Of a stretch of 64,000 bases of DNA, positions 54,547 through 63,958 are shown piece after piece (within the stretch, counting starts at the first letter, position 1; every line of letters starts with the position of its first letter). Made by a program: the position numbers and the translations under genes. The notes under the pieces were generated by a model that was not told the origin of the DNA, did not search any database, and saw only the letters and a program-made list of their open reading frames with translations. The DNA is from Nocardia goodfellowii. Lineage in GTDB: Bacteria > Actinomycetota > Actinomycetes > Mycobacteriales > Mycobacteriaceae. The stretch is from contig NZ_JAGGMR010000001.1 in the NCBI RefSeq assembly GCF_017875645.1, forward strand, positions 5,890,001 to 5,954,000. Direction: 5' to 3'.

Positions 54547-55980
54547 ATGTTCGGCAGGGTAGCCAAGACGGCGACTACGGCGCAGGGGCGAATCAGCAAG
54601 AGCAACAAGGTGATCCGGCGATGGGCGGAACGCTTCGGTCTGCTGCCGGCGGTCCTGTGCGCGCTGGTGGCGGGGATCTTCATCGCGTACGTGGCCTACC
54701 AGGTGGTGGCCCGGTACACCCCGACCAATCAGGCGGCGGCCGCGCCGATCGACATCACCAAGGTCGCGCTGACCATCGTCGCCGGAGTCGGCGGTGTGGT
54801 GGCGTTGGTGATCGCCTATCGCCGCCAGCGTGATGCCGAGCAGAGCCGGTTCGTCGAGCGCTTCGGCGCGGCGGCGGCCCAGCTCGGCGCCACCGACGCC
54901 GCGGTGCGCATCGCCGGGGTGTACGCGATGGCCGGCGCGGCCGACGAGGCCGACGGCTTACGCCGGCAGCAATGCATCGATGTGCTCTGCGGCTACCTGC
55001 GCCTGCCCTACAGTCCGGAACTCGGCGGCAACCATCAGACCAAGCACGTGCGCAAGCGGGCCACGGGTGCGGAGGCCGGCGAGGACGAGGACCATTTCGA
55101 ATACCGGCAGAACGACCGCGAAGTCCGGGCGACCATCATTCGGGTGATCGCCGATCACCTGCGGCCGGAGGCCGAATACAGTTGGTCGGCAAGCCATTTC
55201 GACTTCCGCACGGCCTACCTGGAGGACGTCGACCTCAGCCGGGCGATATTCTCCGGCACCGCCCGATTCGACGCCGCGACATTCAACGGCGACGCGGGGT
55301 TCGACCGCGCCGCCTTCCATGGCGACGCCGGTTTCGACGGCACCACCTTCACCGGCGCGGCCTGGTTCCGGGAAGCGCACTTCCGCGCTGCCGCCGCGTT
55401 CGGCAAAGCCTTGTTCAGCGGCACCGCCGGCTTCGACAAGGCGACCTTCGGGGGCGCCGCCTGGTTCGGCAGGGCGACTTTCGGCGCCGACGCCTGGTTC
55501 GGCGAAGCGAGCTTCGGCGGCACCGCCCGGTTCGGCGGCGCGACCTTCGGCGGCGACGCGGGGTTCGGCGGCGCGACCATCAGCGGGGATACCTGGTTCG
55601 ACAAAGCGGTGTTCCACGGCGACGCGGGGTTCGGCGGCGCGACCTTCGGCGGCGCCGCCCGGTTCGACGAAGCGACCTTCCGCGGGGACGCCGGGTTCGG
55701 CGGCGCGACCTTCGGGGGCGCCGCCCGGTTCGGCGAGGCGACCTTCCGCGGGGATGCCTGGTTCAACTCGGCGAAGTTCCGGGGCGCGGCCGTGTTCGCC
55801 GGGTTCGCCTTCCAGGGTCGAACCAGCTTCGTGGCGGCCGACTTCGGCTCGGAGCCGGTCGAATTCACCGAGCCGCGGCAGTGGGGCCCGCCGCCACCGG
55901 AGTTCGACTGGGGTGCGGACGGCACCGGGAAACCGGCCAACGTGGAACCGCGGCGCTGGCCGCCCGAGGTACGCCCCTAA
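54547..55980 (+). CDS. membrane pentapeptide-repeat protein
   Basis: 477 residues. Two TM helices (about 32-55 and 72-93), then RFVERFGAAAAQLGATDAAV and CIDVLCGYLRLPYSPE, a helical block common before pentapeptide domains in actinomycetes, then about 20 coils of 11-residue repeats (residues about 235-425) of the form F-x-x-A-T-F-x-G-x-A-x. The repeats fold as a right-handed beta-helix; some mimic DNA, but here membrane attachment suggests a scaffold. A Pro-rich tail ends the protein. 12 bp after the receptor gene. Confidence 0.8.
   Translation: MFGRVAKTATTAQGRISKSNKVIRRWAERFGLLPAVLCALVAGIFIAYVAYQVVARYTPTNQAAAAPIDITKVALTIVAGVGGVVALVIAYRRQRDAEQSRFVERFGAAAAQLGATDAAVRIAGVYAMAGAADEADGLRRQQCIDVLCGYLRLPYSPELGGNHQTKHVRKRATGAEAGEDEDHFEYRQNDREVRATIIRVIADHLRPEAEYSWSASHFDFRTAYLEDVDLSRAIFSGTARFDAATFNGDAGFDRAAFHGDAGFDGTTFTGAAWFREAHFRAAAAFGKALFSGTAGFDKATFGGAAWFGRATFGADAWFGEASFGGTARFGGATFGGDAGFGGATISGDTWFDKAVFHGDAGFGGATFGGAARFDEATFRGDAGFGGATFGGAARFGEATFRGDAWFNSAKFRGAAVFAGFAFQGRTSFVAADFGSEPVEFTEPRQWGPPPPEFDWGADGTGKPANVEPRRWPPEVRP
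55254..55800 (+). repeat. 33-bp tandem coding repeat
   Basis: About sixteen imperfect 33-bp units encode the 11-residue pentapeptide-type repeat; some adjacent units (around 55621-55750) are almost identical in DNA, showing recent expansion. Confidence 0.75.
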
Positions 55981-55994
55981 GGACAGGAGCGAAG

Positions 55995-56507
55995 GTGCGG
56001 AAGAGATTCACATCACTACTGATCGCAGTGCTGACCCTCGGAATCGGCGGGTGCGCCACCATTCCGGGCCATCCCGTGGCGCAGCACCCGCCCGCACTGC
56101 TCACTTGGCCGTGGGACCCCTGCACCGAGCTCACCCCCGACGTCGTTCGCCGAATGGGTGTGGACCCGGACACCGAAACTCCCACTGCGACAGGGCGAGA
56201 CGACTCACGATACTGCGCCTGGCGTGAATCGACGTCGGAGCAGTCGAACCGGTTGGGCGTCCAATCCACCACGTTCTCATTCCGGGAACTCGAGGGCCTC
56301 AACACCGGAACCATCGAGATCACCGTGGGAGATCGTCCGGCGCTCCAGGAAAAATTGACCGCTAGCGACTGCAAGATCATCCTCCCGGTCGGCGCCAGGA
56401 CGGTGTTCGTGTCAGCTTTCGACGGCGTCGCGGACTCGCACCCGTCCGACGCGTGTACCCGCGCACTGACCGCCGCGAAGATCCTGACAACCGTTCTGCC
56501 GCGCTGA
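55995..56507 (+). CDS. DUF3558-type lipoprotein
   Basis: 170 residues, GTG start after ACAGGAG. Lipoprotein signal with lipobox GIGGC; mature part has WDPCTELTPDVVRRMGVDPD, RYCAWRES and SDCKIILPVGARTVFVSAFD, ending in DACTRALTAAKILTTVLP. Four Cys outside the membrane probably form two disulfides. This is the DUF3558 pattern, common in Nocardia and relatives and of unknown role. Third gene of the receptor operon, 14 bp after the pentapeptide gene. Confidence 0.85.
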   Translation: MRKRFTSLLIAVLTLGIGGCATIPGHPVAQHPPALLTWPWDPCTELTPDVVRRMGVDPDTETPTATGRDDSRYCAWRESTSEQSNRLGVQSTTFSFRELEGLNTGTIEITVGDRPALQEKLTASDCKIILPVGARTVFVSAFDGVADSHPSDACTRALTAAKILTTVLPR

Positions 56508-56542
56508 ACCCACCAGAACGACAGCCCGCGGCGTCTGAATGA

Positions 56543-58057
56543 TCAGTACGCTCCCTCCCCCTTCGCGACCGCGCCGATCGTCCGGGCGATGAGCAGCAGA
56601 TCCAGCACCATCGACCAGTTCTCGACATAGGACAGGTCCAGCCGGATCGCGTCCGCCGGGCTCAGGTCGGACCGACCGCTGACCTGCCACAGTCCGGTGA
56701 TGCCGGGCTTCACCAGTAATCTGCGGCGGATCTCCGCGTCGTAGGTGTCGACCTCACGCTGAACTTGCGGGCGCGGCCCGACGACGCTCATGTCCCCGCG
56801 CAGCACATTCAGGAACTGCGGCAGCTCGTCCAGACTGAACTTGCGGATCACCCGGCCGAGCGGGGTGATCCGTGGGTCTTCCTTCAGCTTCCAGGTCAGC
56901 GGGTTGCCGCCGTGCTGCTCGATGAGTGCCGCGGCCTCGCGCTCGGCTCCGACGTACATGCTGCGGAACTTGATCATCTGGAAGGGCTTGCCGCCCCGGC
57001 CGATTCGCTCCGACAGATAGAACACCGGACCCGCGCTGGTCAGCTTCACCAGCGAGGCGATGACGAGCAGCGCCGGGGCGATGGCCAGGAGCACGCCGCC
57101 CGCGAAGCAGAGGTCGAACACCGCCTTGCCGGTCGACTTGGCGCGGTCGTATTGCGGTTTGGCGATGTGCAGCATCGGCATGCCCGCGACGAGCCGGTTG
57201 GTGAGCCGGGTGCCGGCGATGTCGACGACGCCGGGGGTGACGATGAGTTCGACCCCGAGCGGATCGAGTTCCCATGCCATCCGCCGCAATTCGACGGGAC
57301 CGAGGTAGTCGGTGGCGGTGACCGCTACGGTGTCGGCACGGCTGTGCCGCACCGCTTGCAGCACCGATCGGTCGTCCCCGACCACCGAGAAGTTCCGGCC
57401 GGAGGCCGCGAGTTCGTATTCGGTGGTGGAGGCCGGGCCGTCCGGGATGCACACGCCGACAACGCGATAGCCGGACGCTGGATCCTCGGAGAACGCGGCC
57501 GCCATGGCCTTCGCGGCTTCCGGCGAACCGACCACCAGCACGGAGGCGAGATACTCCCCGGATTCCCGCCGCCGCCGGCGTGCGTGCACCCGCCAGCCCA
57601 GCCGGCTGAGCATCAACCCGAACAAGCCGAGCGGCAGCGCGATTGCCAGATATCCGCGGGCGAATTCGACATGCATGATCAGCGACACGATCGCGATCAG
57701 CCCGAACAGCCGCAGCGTCGCCGACACCAACCGCCGGTATTCCTCGGTGCCGCTCCCGACCACCTGCGGCGATCGGGTGTTGCCGCTGGCCAGAAACACC
57801 ATCCAGGCCAGCGCCAGCAGCACCGAAACCACGGTGTAGCCGACTTCGTAGGGCATCGACCAGGCCAGCGGCTCGGCGGCCGGACGACCGAAGCGGATGA
57901 GCTGCGCCAAGCCGACGGCCGCGGCGATCACGGCGAAATCCGTTGCGCCTAAGCGCCTTACATATTCGGCCTGCCAGCGCTCGCGTTCCGAGCGTGGCAC
58001 GACCCGAGAGCGTCTCGACAGCTCGAGATCGTCGTTGTCGGTGAGCTCGAAGCTCAT
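56543..58057 (-). CDS. polyprenyl-phosphate sugar-1-phosphate transferase
   Basis: 504 residues. Five TM helices, a CoA-binding-like middle domain (VLVVGSPEAAKAMAAAF) and a C-terminal bacterial sugar transferase domain: SAGPVFYLSERIGRGGKPFQ, MIKFRSMYVGAE, RKFSLDELPQFLNVLRGDMS, VVGPRPQ, KPGITGLWQVSGRSDLS. WbaP/CpsE-like enzymes load the first sugar phosphate onto the lipid carrier to begin surface polysaccharide. It faces away from the sugar-nucleotide genes and is likely the initiator for that locus. GGGAGG precedes ATG. Confidence 0.92.
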   Translation of the reverse strand: MSFELTDNDDLELSRRSRVVPRSERERWQAEYVRRLGATDFAVIAAAVGLAQLIRFGRPAAEPLAWSMPYEVGYTVVSVLLALAWMVFLASGNTRSPQVVGSGTEEYRRLVSATLRLFGLIAIVSLIMHVEFARGYLAIALPLGLFGLMLSRLGWRVHARRRRRESGEYLASVLVVGSPEAAKAMAAAFSEDPASGYRVVGVCIPDGPASTTEYELAASGRNFSVVGDDRSVLQAVRHSRADTVAVTATDYLGPVELRRMAWELDPLGVELIVTPGVVDIAGTRLTNRLVAGMPMLHIAKPQYDRAKSTGKAVFDLCFAGGVLLAIAPALLVIASLVKLTSAGPVFYLSERIGRGGKPFQMIKFRSMYVGAEREAAALIEQHGGNPLTWKLKEDPRITPLGRVIRKFSLDELPQFLNVLRGDMSVVGPRPQVQREVDTYDAEIRRRLLVKPGITGLWQVSGRSDLSPADAIRLDLSYVENWSMVLDLLLIARTIGAVAKGEGAY

Positions 58058-58549
58058 TGAACACACACCTCCCCCTGGGAGAGAGAATTGGTCACCCCCG
58101 ATCCGCATCGATCGGTCCCCACGGCAAGCATCGACCGCCTGGGGTGTTCGGTCATTCGGCGGCCAACCGGTAATTGTTACAGAACACAATCGGGTTCACC
58201 TGCGGATTGAACTGGGGCGCAGAGTGTTCCATGGAATAGCGGAAATTCGGCCGGTCGGTTTCTCTCGTGCAGGGAAATCGATGAGCACCGGAGATATGGC
58301 CTGGTGGCAGATCTTCGACGGTGCGCGGCGCGTCGGCAATAGGGTCACGATCGGCGGGGATTGAGGTAGCGGTCGGTATGCTACCGACCAGAAGCACCCC
58401 CAACTCGTCCGGAATCCGCTACTGCTCAGTTGATTTCGCCCCCGACACGCAGGGCGTTCGTTGTAACGTCTCACTGGATCGGGTCGAACTAACGGGCGTG
58501 CCGGCGATGCGCCGGGCGTAGAAACTTCTCCGGCGATGGTGGGTGCTGC
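58058..58549. other. 492-bp divergent gap of the sugar locus
   Basis: No convincing gene. A perfect 8-bp inverted repeat GGTCGGTA-TGC-TACCGACC lies at 58371-58389, a likely operator or hairpin. AT-richer stretches near 58175-58200 (TTGTTACAGAACACAAT) and 58460-58500 could be promoters for the leftward and rightward genes. Confidence 0.5.
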
Positions 58550-59845
58550 ATGCGTTGTCGACTGTGCGATTCCGAGCGGTTGTCGAGCGTTCTCGATCTC
58601 GGAGCCACACCGCCGTGTGAAAAATTCTTGACGGCGGCGGAACTCGATCTCCCCGAGCAGACCTACCCACTACACCTGCGCCTCTGCGCGGATTGCCTGT
58701 TATTGCAGATCCCCGCGCTGATCACGCCCGAGGAAACATTTACCGAGTACGCCTATTTCGCGTCGTATTCGGAAAGCTGGGTGCGGCATGCCGAGTCTTT
58801 CGTCGCGCAAGCCATCACGAAACTCGGACTCGACGCCGACTCCTTCGTGGTCGAGGCCGCCAGCAACGACGGCTATCTGCTGCGGCATATGGTGGCGGCC
58901 GGCGTTCCGTGTTTGGGCATCGAGCCCTCGGTGAACGTGGGCGCAGCCGCCCGCGCGGCGGGCGTGCCCACCGAAACCGCCTTCCTGGACGAGGATTCGG
59001 CCGCCAAGGTGCGCTACGCGCACGGCCCGGCGAATCTGGTGGTCGCCAACAATGTCTACGCCCACGTGCCCGACCTGCGCGGATTCACCCGGTCACTGCG
59101 CCTGCTGATGGCCGACGACGGCTGGCTCTCGATCGAGGTGCACCACGCCTACAACCTGATCCGGCTCGGGCAGTTCGACACCATCTATCACGAGCATTTC
59201 CAGTACTACACGGTGCTAGCGGCGCAGCGCGCGCTGGCGACCGCCGGCCTGACCGTCGTGGACGTGGAACTGCTGGGCACCCATGGCGGTTCGATCCGGC
59301 TCTGGGCGCGACCGGAAGCGGTGGCGGAACCCGCTTCGTCCGTCGAGGAAGTGCTCGGGATGGAGCGCGCCGCCGGGTTGCACTCGCCCGCAGGATATTC
59401 CGGCTTGGCGCCGCACGCCGAGCAGGTCCGGCAGGATGTGCTGCGCTTTCTGCTCGACATGCGCGCCGCGGGCAAACGAGTCGTGGGTTACGGCGCGCCC
59501 GGCAAGGGCAACACTCTGCTCAACTATTGCGGCATCCGGCCCGATCTGCTGGACTACACAGTTGACCGAAACCCTTACAAGCACGGCAAATTCACGCCCG
59601 GCACGCGGATTCCGATCCACCCGCCGGAGCGAATCGAAGCGGACCGGCCCGATGTGGTGCTGGTGTTGCCGTGGAATCTGGAAGCCGAGATCACCGCGCA
59701 GCTGCGGCACATCGGTGACTGGGGCGGCGAGCTCGTCTATCCGCTGCCCACCGTGCATCACGCGGACCTGTCGGTCGATGCGGACCAATCCACCGGTGCG
59801 GGGTCCACCGGACACACCCGATTCCCGGGGAGGGAACAGCGATGA
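58550..59845 (+). CDS. sugar C-methyltransferase (zinc-finger type)
   Basis: 431 residues. N-terminal zinc site CRLCDSERLSSVLDLG and LRLCADCLLLQ, SAM domain with VVEAASNDGYLLRHM and PANLVVANNVYAHVPD, IYHEHFQYYTVL, and a C-terminal domain with VVGYGAPGKGNTLLNYCG. This is the three-domain plan of NDP-sugar C-methyltransferases (TylC3/NovU type), which add a methyl carbon to a keto-deoxysugar. Its stop overlaps the next start (ATGA), so it is first of a coupled four-gene set. Confidence 0.88.
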   Translation: MRCRLCDSERLSSVLDLGATPPCEKFLTAAELDLPEQTYPLHLRLCADCLLLQIPALITPEETFTEYAYFASYSESWVRHAESFVAQAITKLGLDADSFVVEAASNDGYLLRHMVAAGVPCLGIEPSVNVGAAARAAGVPTETAFLDEDSAAKVRYAHGPANLVVANNVYAHVPDLRGFTRSLRLLMADDGWLSIEVHHAYNLIRLGQFDTIYHEHFQYYTVLAAQRALATAGLTVVDVELLGTHGGSIRLWARPEAVAEPASSVEEVLGMERAAGLHSPAGYSGLAPHAEQVRQDVLRFLLDMRAAGKRVVGYGAPGKGNTLLNYCGIRPDLLDYTVDRNPYKHGKFTPGTRIPIHPPERIEADRPDVVLVLPWNLEAEITAQLRHIGDWGGELVYPLPTVHHADLSVDADQSTGAGSTGHTRFPGREQR

Positions 59846-60618
59846 AGGTAGTACTTTTCTGCGGCGGCTACGGCATGCGGATGCGCGACGGCTCCGACCT
59901 GATGCCCAAGCCTATGCAACTGGTCGGTCCGCGGCCACTGCTGTGGCATGTGATGCGCTACTACGCGCACTACGGGCACAAGGAGTTCATCCTGTGCCTG
60001 GGATACGGCGCCACCCACATCAAGAACTTCTTCCGCACCTACGACGAGTCGGTGTCCAACGATTTCGTCATCCGCGACGGCCAGGTGGAACTGCTGCGCG
60101 AGGACATCAGCGACTGGTCGATCACCTTTGTCGACACCGGCGTGGAATCGGCTATCGGCGAACGACTCCGGCGCGTGCGCACCTACCTCGACGGCGACGA
60201 GAAGTTCCTGGCCAACTACGCCGACGTGCTCACCGACGCGCCGCTGGACACGATGATCGACGCGTTCGAGGCCTCCGGCGCGGCCGCCTCGATGATGGTG
60301 GTGCCGCCGCAGCAGTCGTTCCACTGCGTGGACGTCACCCCGGCCGGTGAGGTCAAGGACATCATGCCGGTATCGCGAATGCCGTTGTGGGAGAACGGCG
60401 GCTACTTCGTGCTCACCCAGGAGGTGTTCGACCTGCTTCCCCCCGGCGGTGATCTCGTCGCCGACGCGTGCGGCGCGCTCGCGGGCCAGGGCCGACTGTT
60501 CGGTTACCAGCATCTCGGGTTCTGGAAGCCGGCCGACACCTTCAAGGAACGCGCCGAACTCGACGACGCCTACCGCACCGGTAAGCGGCCGTGGATGGTG
60601 TGGGAGCAGCACAGGTGA
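59842..60618 (+). CDS. hexose-1-phosphate nucleotidyltransferase (RfbF-like)
   Basis: 258 residues. MKVVLFCGGYGMRMRDGSDL (G-G-x-G-x-R) and PKPMQLVGPRPLLWHVM are the nucleotide-binding blocks; FILCLGYGATHIKNFF, YADVLTD (metal Asp) and YQHLGFWKPADTFKERAELD follow glucose-1-phosphate cytidylyltransferase closely. It makes CDP- or another NDP-sugar from sugar-1-phosphate. Coupled by overlaps to both neighbours. Confidence 0.88.
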   Translation: MKVVLFCGGYGMRMRDGSDLMPKPMQLVGPRPLLWHVMRYYAHYGHKEFILCLGYGATHIKNFFRTYDESVSNDFVIRDGQVELLREDISDWSITFVDTGVESAIGERLRRVRTYLDGDEKFLANYADVLTDAPLDTMIDAFEASGAAASMMVVPPQQSFHCVDVTPAGEVKDIMPVSRMPLWENGGYFVLTQEVFDLLPPGGDLVADACGALAGQGRLFGYQHLGFWKPADTFKERAELDDAYRTGKRPWMVWEQHR

Positions 60619-61265
60619 TCGAACTGTCCGCCGCGCCCGTGGCGGAAATCGCGATTCTCGGCGCGCATTGCGACGATATCGCGATCGGCATGGGCGCGAC
60701 GCTGCTCATCCTGGCCCGGCGCACGCCGGGCCTGCGGGTGCGCGCACTGGTGCTCTCCGGTGCGGGCACGCCGCGCGCGGAGGAGGAGTTGTCGGCGCTG
60801 CGGGCGTTCTGCCCCCACGCCGACCTCGGCTTGACGGTACTCGACATTCCCGATGGTCGCGCGCCGGCGCATTGGGACCGAATCAAGAACGCCCTCAATA
60901 CCTTTCGCGGTCACACCGCACCCGATCTGGTGTTCGCACCGCACCGCGGCGACGCACACCAGGATCATCGGCTGCTCGCCGAGTTGGCGCCGACGGAGTT
61001 CCGGGATCAGCTGATCCTGGGCTACGAGATCCTCAAGTGGGAGACCGATACACCGCGCCCGACCGTCTTTCATCCGGTGCCGACCGAAGTCGCCGAAGAG
61101 AAGGCGCGGCTGCTGCACAAGCACTACCCGTCCCAGGCCGGCCGGGACTGGTTCGACGAGCAGGCCTTCACCGGGTTGTCCCGGTTGCGCGGGGTGCAGT
61201 GCCGTGCTCAGCACGCCGAAGCGTTCGTCCTGGAGAAAGCCGTTATCGCCTTGGGAGGCAACTGA
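60615..61265 (+). CDS. PIG-L-family deacetylase
   Basis: 216 residues, GTG start overlapping the previous stop (GTGA). Zinc site AILGAHCDDIAIG (H-x-D-D) and FAPHRGDAHQDHRLL (H-x3-H region). PIG-L/LmbE enzymes remove acetyl groups from N-acetyl sugars. In this locus it probably deacetylates a sugar intermediate. Ends directly before the epimerase start. Confidence 0.88.
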   Translation: MIELSAAPVAEIAILGAHCDDIAIGMGATLLILARRTPGLRVRALVLSGAGTPRAEEELSALRAFCPHADLGLTVLDIPDGRAPAHWDRIKNALNTFRGHTAPDLVFAPHRGDAHQDHRLLAELAPTEFRDQLILGYEILKWETDTPRPTVFHPVPTEVAEEKARLLHKHYPSQAGRDWFDEQAFTGLSRLRGVQCRAQHAEAFVLEKAVIALGGN

Positions 61266-62300
61266 ATGCGGGTATTGGTCACCGGACACCAGGGGTACCT
61301 CGGCACGGTCATGGTCCCGGTGCTGCGCGCCGCCGGCCACGATGTGGTCGGGCTGGACACCGGGTATTTCGCGGAATGCGTGCTGGGCGAGTTGCCGGGC
61401 GATCCGCCCGGCCTCGCGGTCGACCTCCGCGATGTCACCGCGGAACAGCTGGCGGGTTTCGACGCCGTGATCCATCTGGCGGCGCTGTCCAACGATCCGC
61501 TGGGCGCGCTCGCACCGCGGATCACCTACGACATCAATCATCACGCCTCGGTGCGGCTGGCCGAGCTCGCGAAAGTGGCTGGCGTGCGACGGTTTCTCTA
61601 CGCGTCGACCTGCTCGGTGTACGGGGCGGGCGGCGCGGAGCTGGTGGCCGAGGACGCCCCGCTGCGACCGCTGACGCCCTACGCCGAGAGCAAGGTACGG
61701 GTGGAAGACGATGTCGCGGCCCTGGCCGATGACAGCTTCTCCCCCGTATTCCTGCGCAACGCGACGGCTTTCGGATTCTCCCCCCGCCTGCGCGCCGACA
61801 TCGTGCTGAACAACTTGGTCGGCTACGCGGTACTCACCGGCGAGGTGAAAGTTCTCTCCGACGGCACACCGTGGCGGCCGCTGGTGCACGCCGGGGATAT
61901 CGCCTGGGCGTTCGCGGGCTGCCTCACCGCGCCGATCGAGGCGATCCACTGCCGGGCCTACAACATCGGGACCGAGGAGAACAACCTGACCGTCGCCCAG
62001 ATCGCGCAAGCCGTCGTCGAGGCGGTGCCGGGATCACGACTGCTGATCACGGGCGAAAGCGGGCCGGACCCGCGCTCGTACCGGGTCGACTTCTCGGCCG
62101 CGCGCCGCGAACTCGGGTTCAAAGCCTGGTGGAGCGTGCCCGCGGGCGCGGCGCAGCTGTATCAGGAGTACACCACGCGCGGGCTCACCAGCGACGCCTT
62201 CTTCCATCGGTTCACCCGGCTCGCACATCTGGAGCGGCTGCGCGACAGTGGCGTGCTGGACGAGTCGATGCGCAGACTCACCCCCTCCACACGGTCCTGA
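61266..62300 (+). CDS. NAD-dependent sugar epimerase/dehydratase
   Basis: 344 residues. Rossmann start VLVTGHQGYLGTVMVPVLRA, substrate region VIHLAALSNDPLGALAP, catalytic STCSVYGAG and PYAESKVRVEDDV (Y-x3-K), LRNATAFGFSPRLRADIVLN. An extended SDR acting on nucleotide sugars. Last gene of the coupled quartet; its end overlaps the convergent RmlC-like gene by 23 bases. Confidence 0.9.
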   Translation: MRVLVTGHQGYLGTVMVPVLRAAGHDVVGLDTGYFAECVLGELPGDPPGLAVDLRDVTAEQLAGFDAVIHLAALSNDPLGALAPRITYDINHHASVRLAELAKVAGVRRFLYASTCSVYGAGGAELVAEDAPLRPLTPYAESKVRVEDDVAALADDSFSPVFLRNATAFGFSPRLRADIVLNNLVGYAVLTGEVKVLSDGTPWRPLVHAGDIAWAFAGCLTAPIEAIHCRAYNIGTEENNLTVAQIAQAVVEAVPGSRLLITGESGPDPRSYRVDFSAARRELGFKAWWSVPAGAAQLYQEYTTRGLTSDAFFHRFTRLAHLERLRDSGVLDESMRRLTPSTRS

Positions 62301-62838
62301 GCAGATGCTCCCAGCTGCCTGCCGCGGCGTCGCGGGCCGAGACGATGCTCACCGGCATCGGCCACTCGATACCGAGTTCGGGGTCGTCGTAGGCGACGCC
62401 CAGGTCCTCGGCCGGCTCGTGCGCACGATCGATCCGGTAGCAGACATCGGCGTAGGCCGACAGCGCCTGAAAGCCGTGCAGGAAGCCGGGCGGCACGTAG
62501 AGGGTGTGGAAGTCGATGTCGTCGAGCCGGAACGCCTGCTGCCGGCCGAAAGTCGGCGAATGCGGACGGATGTCGACCAGGACATCGTGCACCGCGCCGT
62601 TGGCGCAGCGGACCAGTTTCGCCTCGCCGCGCCCGGCGCGCCCGTGCATACCGCGGACAACCCCACGCGCGGAACGGGATTGGGAATCCTGCAGGAAGCT
62701 CGCGGCAGTGCCGGGGGCGTCGAGATAGTCGTCGAAGATCTCGGCGTCGAAGGTTCGGGTGAACAGGCCGCGGTCATCGCGGTGGGGCTGCGGGATCAGC
62801 AGCAGCACATCCGCCAGATCGCATCGCTCGATACGCAC
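62278..62838 (-). CDS. RmlC-like dTDP-sugar 3,5-epimerase
   Basis: 186 residues from GTG. Cupin core: DRGLFTRTFDAEIFDDYLD, SARGVVRGMHGRAGRGEAKL (catalytic His region), VHDVLVDIRPHSPTFG, LYVPPGFLHGFQALS, DVCYRIDRAHEPAEDLGVAY. This is the RmlC family that epimerises C3 and C5 of keto-deoxysugars. The Y of the usual L-H-Y/F-Q is replaced (MHGR), so specificity may differ. Divergent from the next methyltransferase gene (31 bp). Confidence 0.88.
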   Translation of the reverse strand: MRIERCDLADVLLLIPQPHRDDRGLFTRTFDAEIFDDYLDAPGTAASFLQDSQSRSARGVVRGMHGRAGRGEAKLVRCANGAVHDVLVDIRPHSPTFGRQQAFRLDDIDFHTLYVPPGFLHGFQALSAYADVCYRIDRAHEPAEDLGVAYDDPELGIEWPMPVSIVSARDAAAGSWEHLLRTVWRG

Positions 62839-62869
62839 CGCGTCATCGTCGCATGAGGAAGGGTCGACC

Positions 62870-63958
62870 GTGGTGATTGTGTGCCGGGGATGCGGGGGCA
62901 GCGTGCTGCGACCGGTGCTGGACTTGGGGAAAGTACCTGCGGCGGACCACTTTCCGCCCGCCGAGACCCCCGTCGAAGCGAGCGAGACAGCACACCCGCT
63001 GCGCATGGATGCGTGCGCGGATTGCGGGCTGGCGCAGCTGGCGGAGGACGACACCAGGGCCGAGGAACCGCGCGGGGTGGAGCCACTGGCGTTGCGGGAG
63101 CAGGCCGCGGACGCCGTGCGGCGGGTCGCCGGGCTGCTGCGCGGAAATACGGTGCGCGAGTTCGGAAGTCCGCACGGCGGAACCTGGGTGCCGCTCTTGC
63201 GCGCGCACCGGTTCAGCGAAGTGAGCGGAGTCGCGGACGTGGTGCTCGACTGCTTCGGCATCATGCATGAACCAGACCAGCGAGCGGCCTTCGCCGAACG
63301 GGCAGCCGCCACCGCTCCCGACGGCGTGCTGCTGCTCCAATACCACTCACTGGCCACAATCGTCGCGGCCGGACAGTGGAACGCGTTGCGGCACGGTCAC
63401 TTCGCGTATTACTCGCTCGCGGTGCTGCGCCGGTTGCTGGCCGCGGCCGGGATGAGCGTGATCGCGGCTTGGCAGTTCGACCTGTACGGCGGAACCGTGC
63501 TGCTGGCCGCCGTACACGGCGACGCCGAACCCGATGCCGGCGTGCACACCGTCCTAGCCGCCGAGGCGCGGCACCTGGATATCGCCGCCGTGCGACGCCT
63601 GCAGCAGGTCACCGACGCGCATGCCGCGGCACTGCGCGGCTGGCTGGAAGCACAGTGCGTGCAAGGCCGCCGGGTCTACGCCTACGGCGCGGCTTCGCGC
63701 GCCGTAGCGCTGTTCAGCTTGGCGGGTGTGCACCACGGGCTGCTCACCGCGGTGGCCGACGCGTCCCCCGCCAAGCATGGCCGCCGCATGCCGGGCACCG
63801 ATGTCCCGATCGTCGCACCGGCCGAACTGCTGTCGGCGCAACCGGATTCGATCCTGCTGACGCTACCCGACCTGCTACCGGAGGTCCGCGAGCGCTTTCC
63901 CGAACTCGCGGGCCGGTGGTACCTGGACGACCCGGACGGACCTCGGAAAGGAGGATGA
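62870..63958 (+). CDS. divergent sugar methyltransferase-like protein
   Basis: 362 residues, GTG start. Zinc finger CRGCGGSVLRPVLDLGKVPA, ACADCGLAQL, and the C-terminal lobe VYAYGAASRAVALFSLAG match the C-methyltransferase at 58.6 kb. The SAM domain is shortened and motif I is altered (REFGSPHGGTW), with the HGHFAYYSLAVLRRLL segment kept. It may bind SAM weakly or act as a non-methylating partner. Its stop overlaps the next start (ATGA). Confidence 0.75.
   Translation: MVIVCRGCGGSVLRPVLDLGKVPAADHFPPAETPVEASETAHPLRMDACADCGLAQLAEDDTRAEEPRGVEPLALREQAADAVRRVAGLLRGNTVREFGSPHGGTWVPLLRAHRFSEVSGVADVVLDCFGIMHEPDQRAAFAERAAATAPDGVLLLQYHSLATIVAAGQWNALRHGHFAYYSLAVLRRLLAAAGMSVIAAWQFDLYGGTVLLAAVHGDAEPDAGVHTVLAAEARHLDIAAVRRLQQVTDAHAAALRGWLEAQCVQGRRVYAYGAASRAVALFSLAGVHHGLLTAVADASPAKHGRRMPGTDVPIVAPAELLSAQPDSILLTLPDLLPEVRERFPELAGRWYLDDPDGPRKGG

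Noticed and set aside
58152..58403. Short minus-strand frame in the sugar-locus promoter gap
   Set aside because: Composition is not coding-like and it lies over likely promoter elements and the palindrome.
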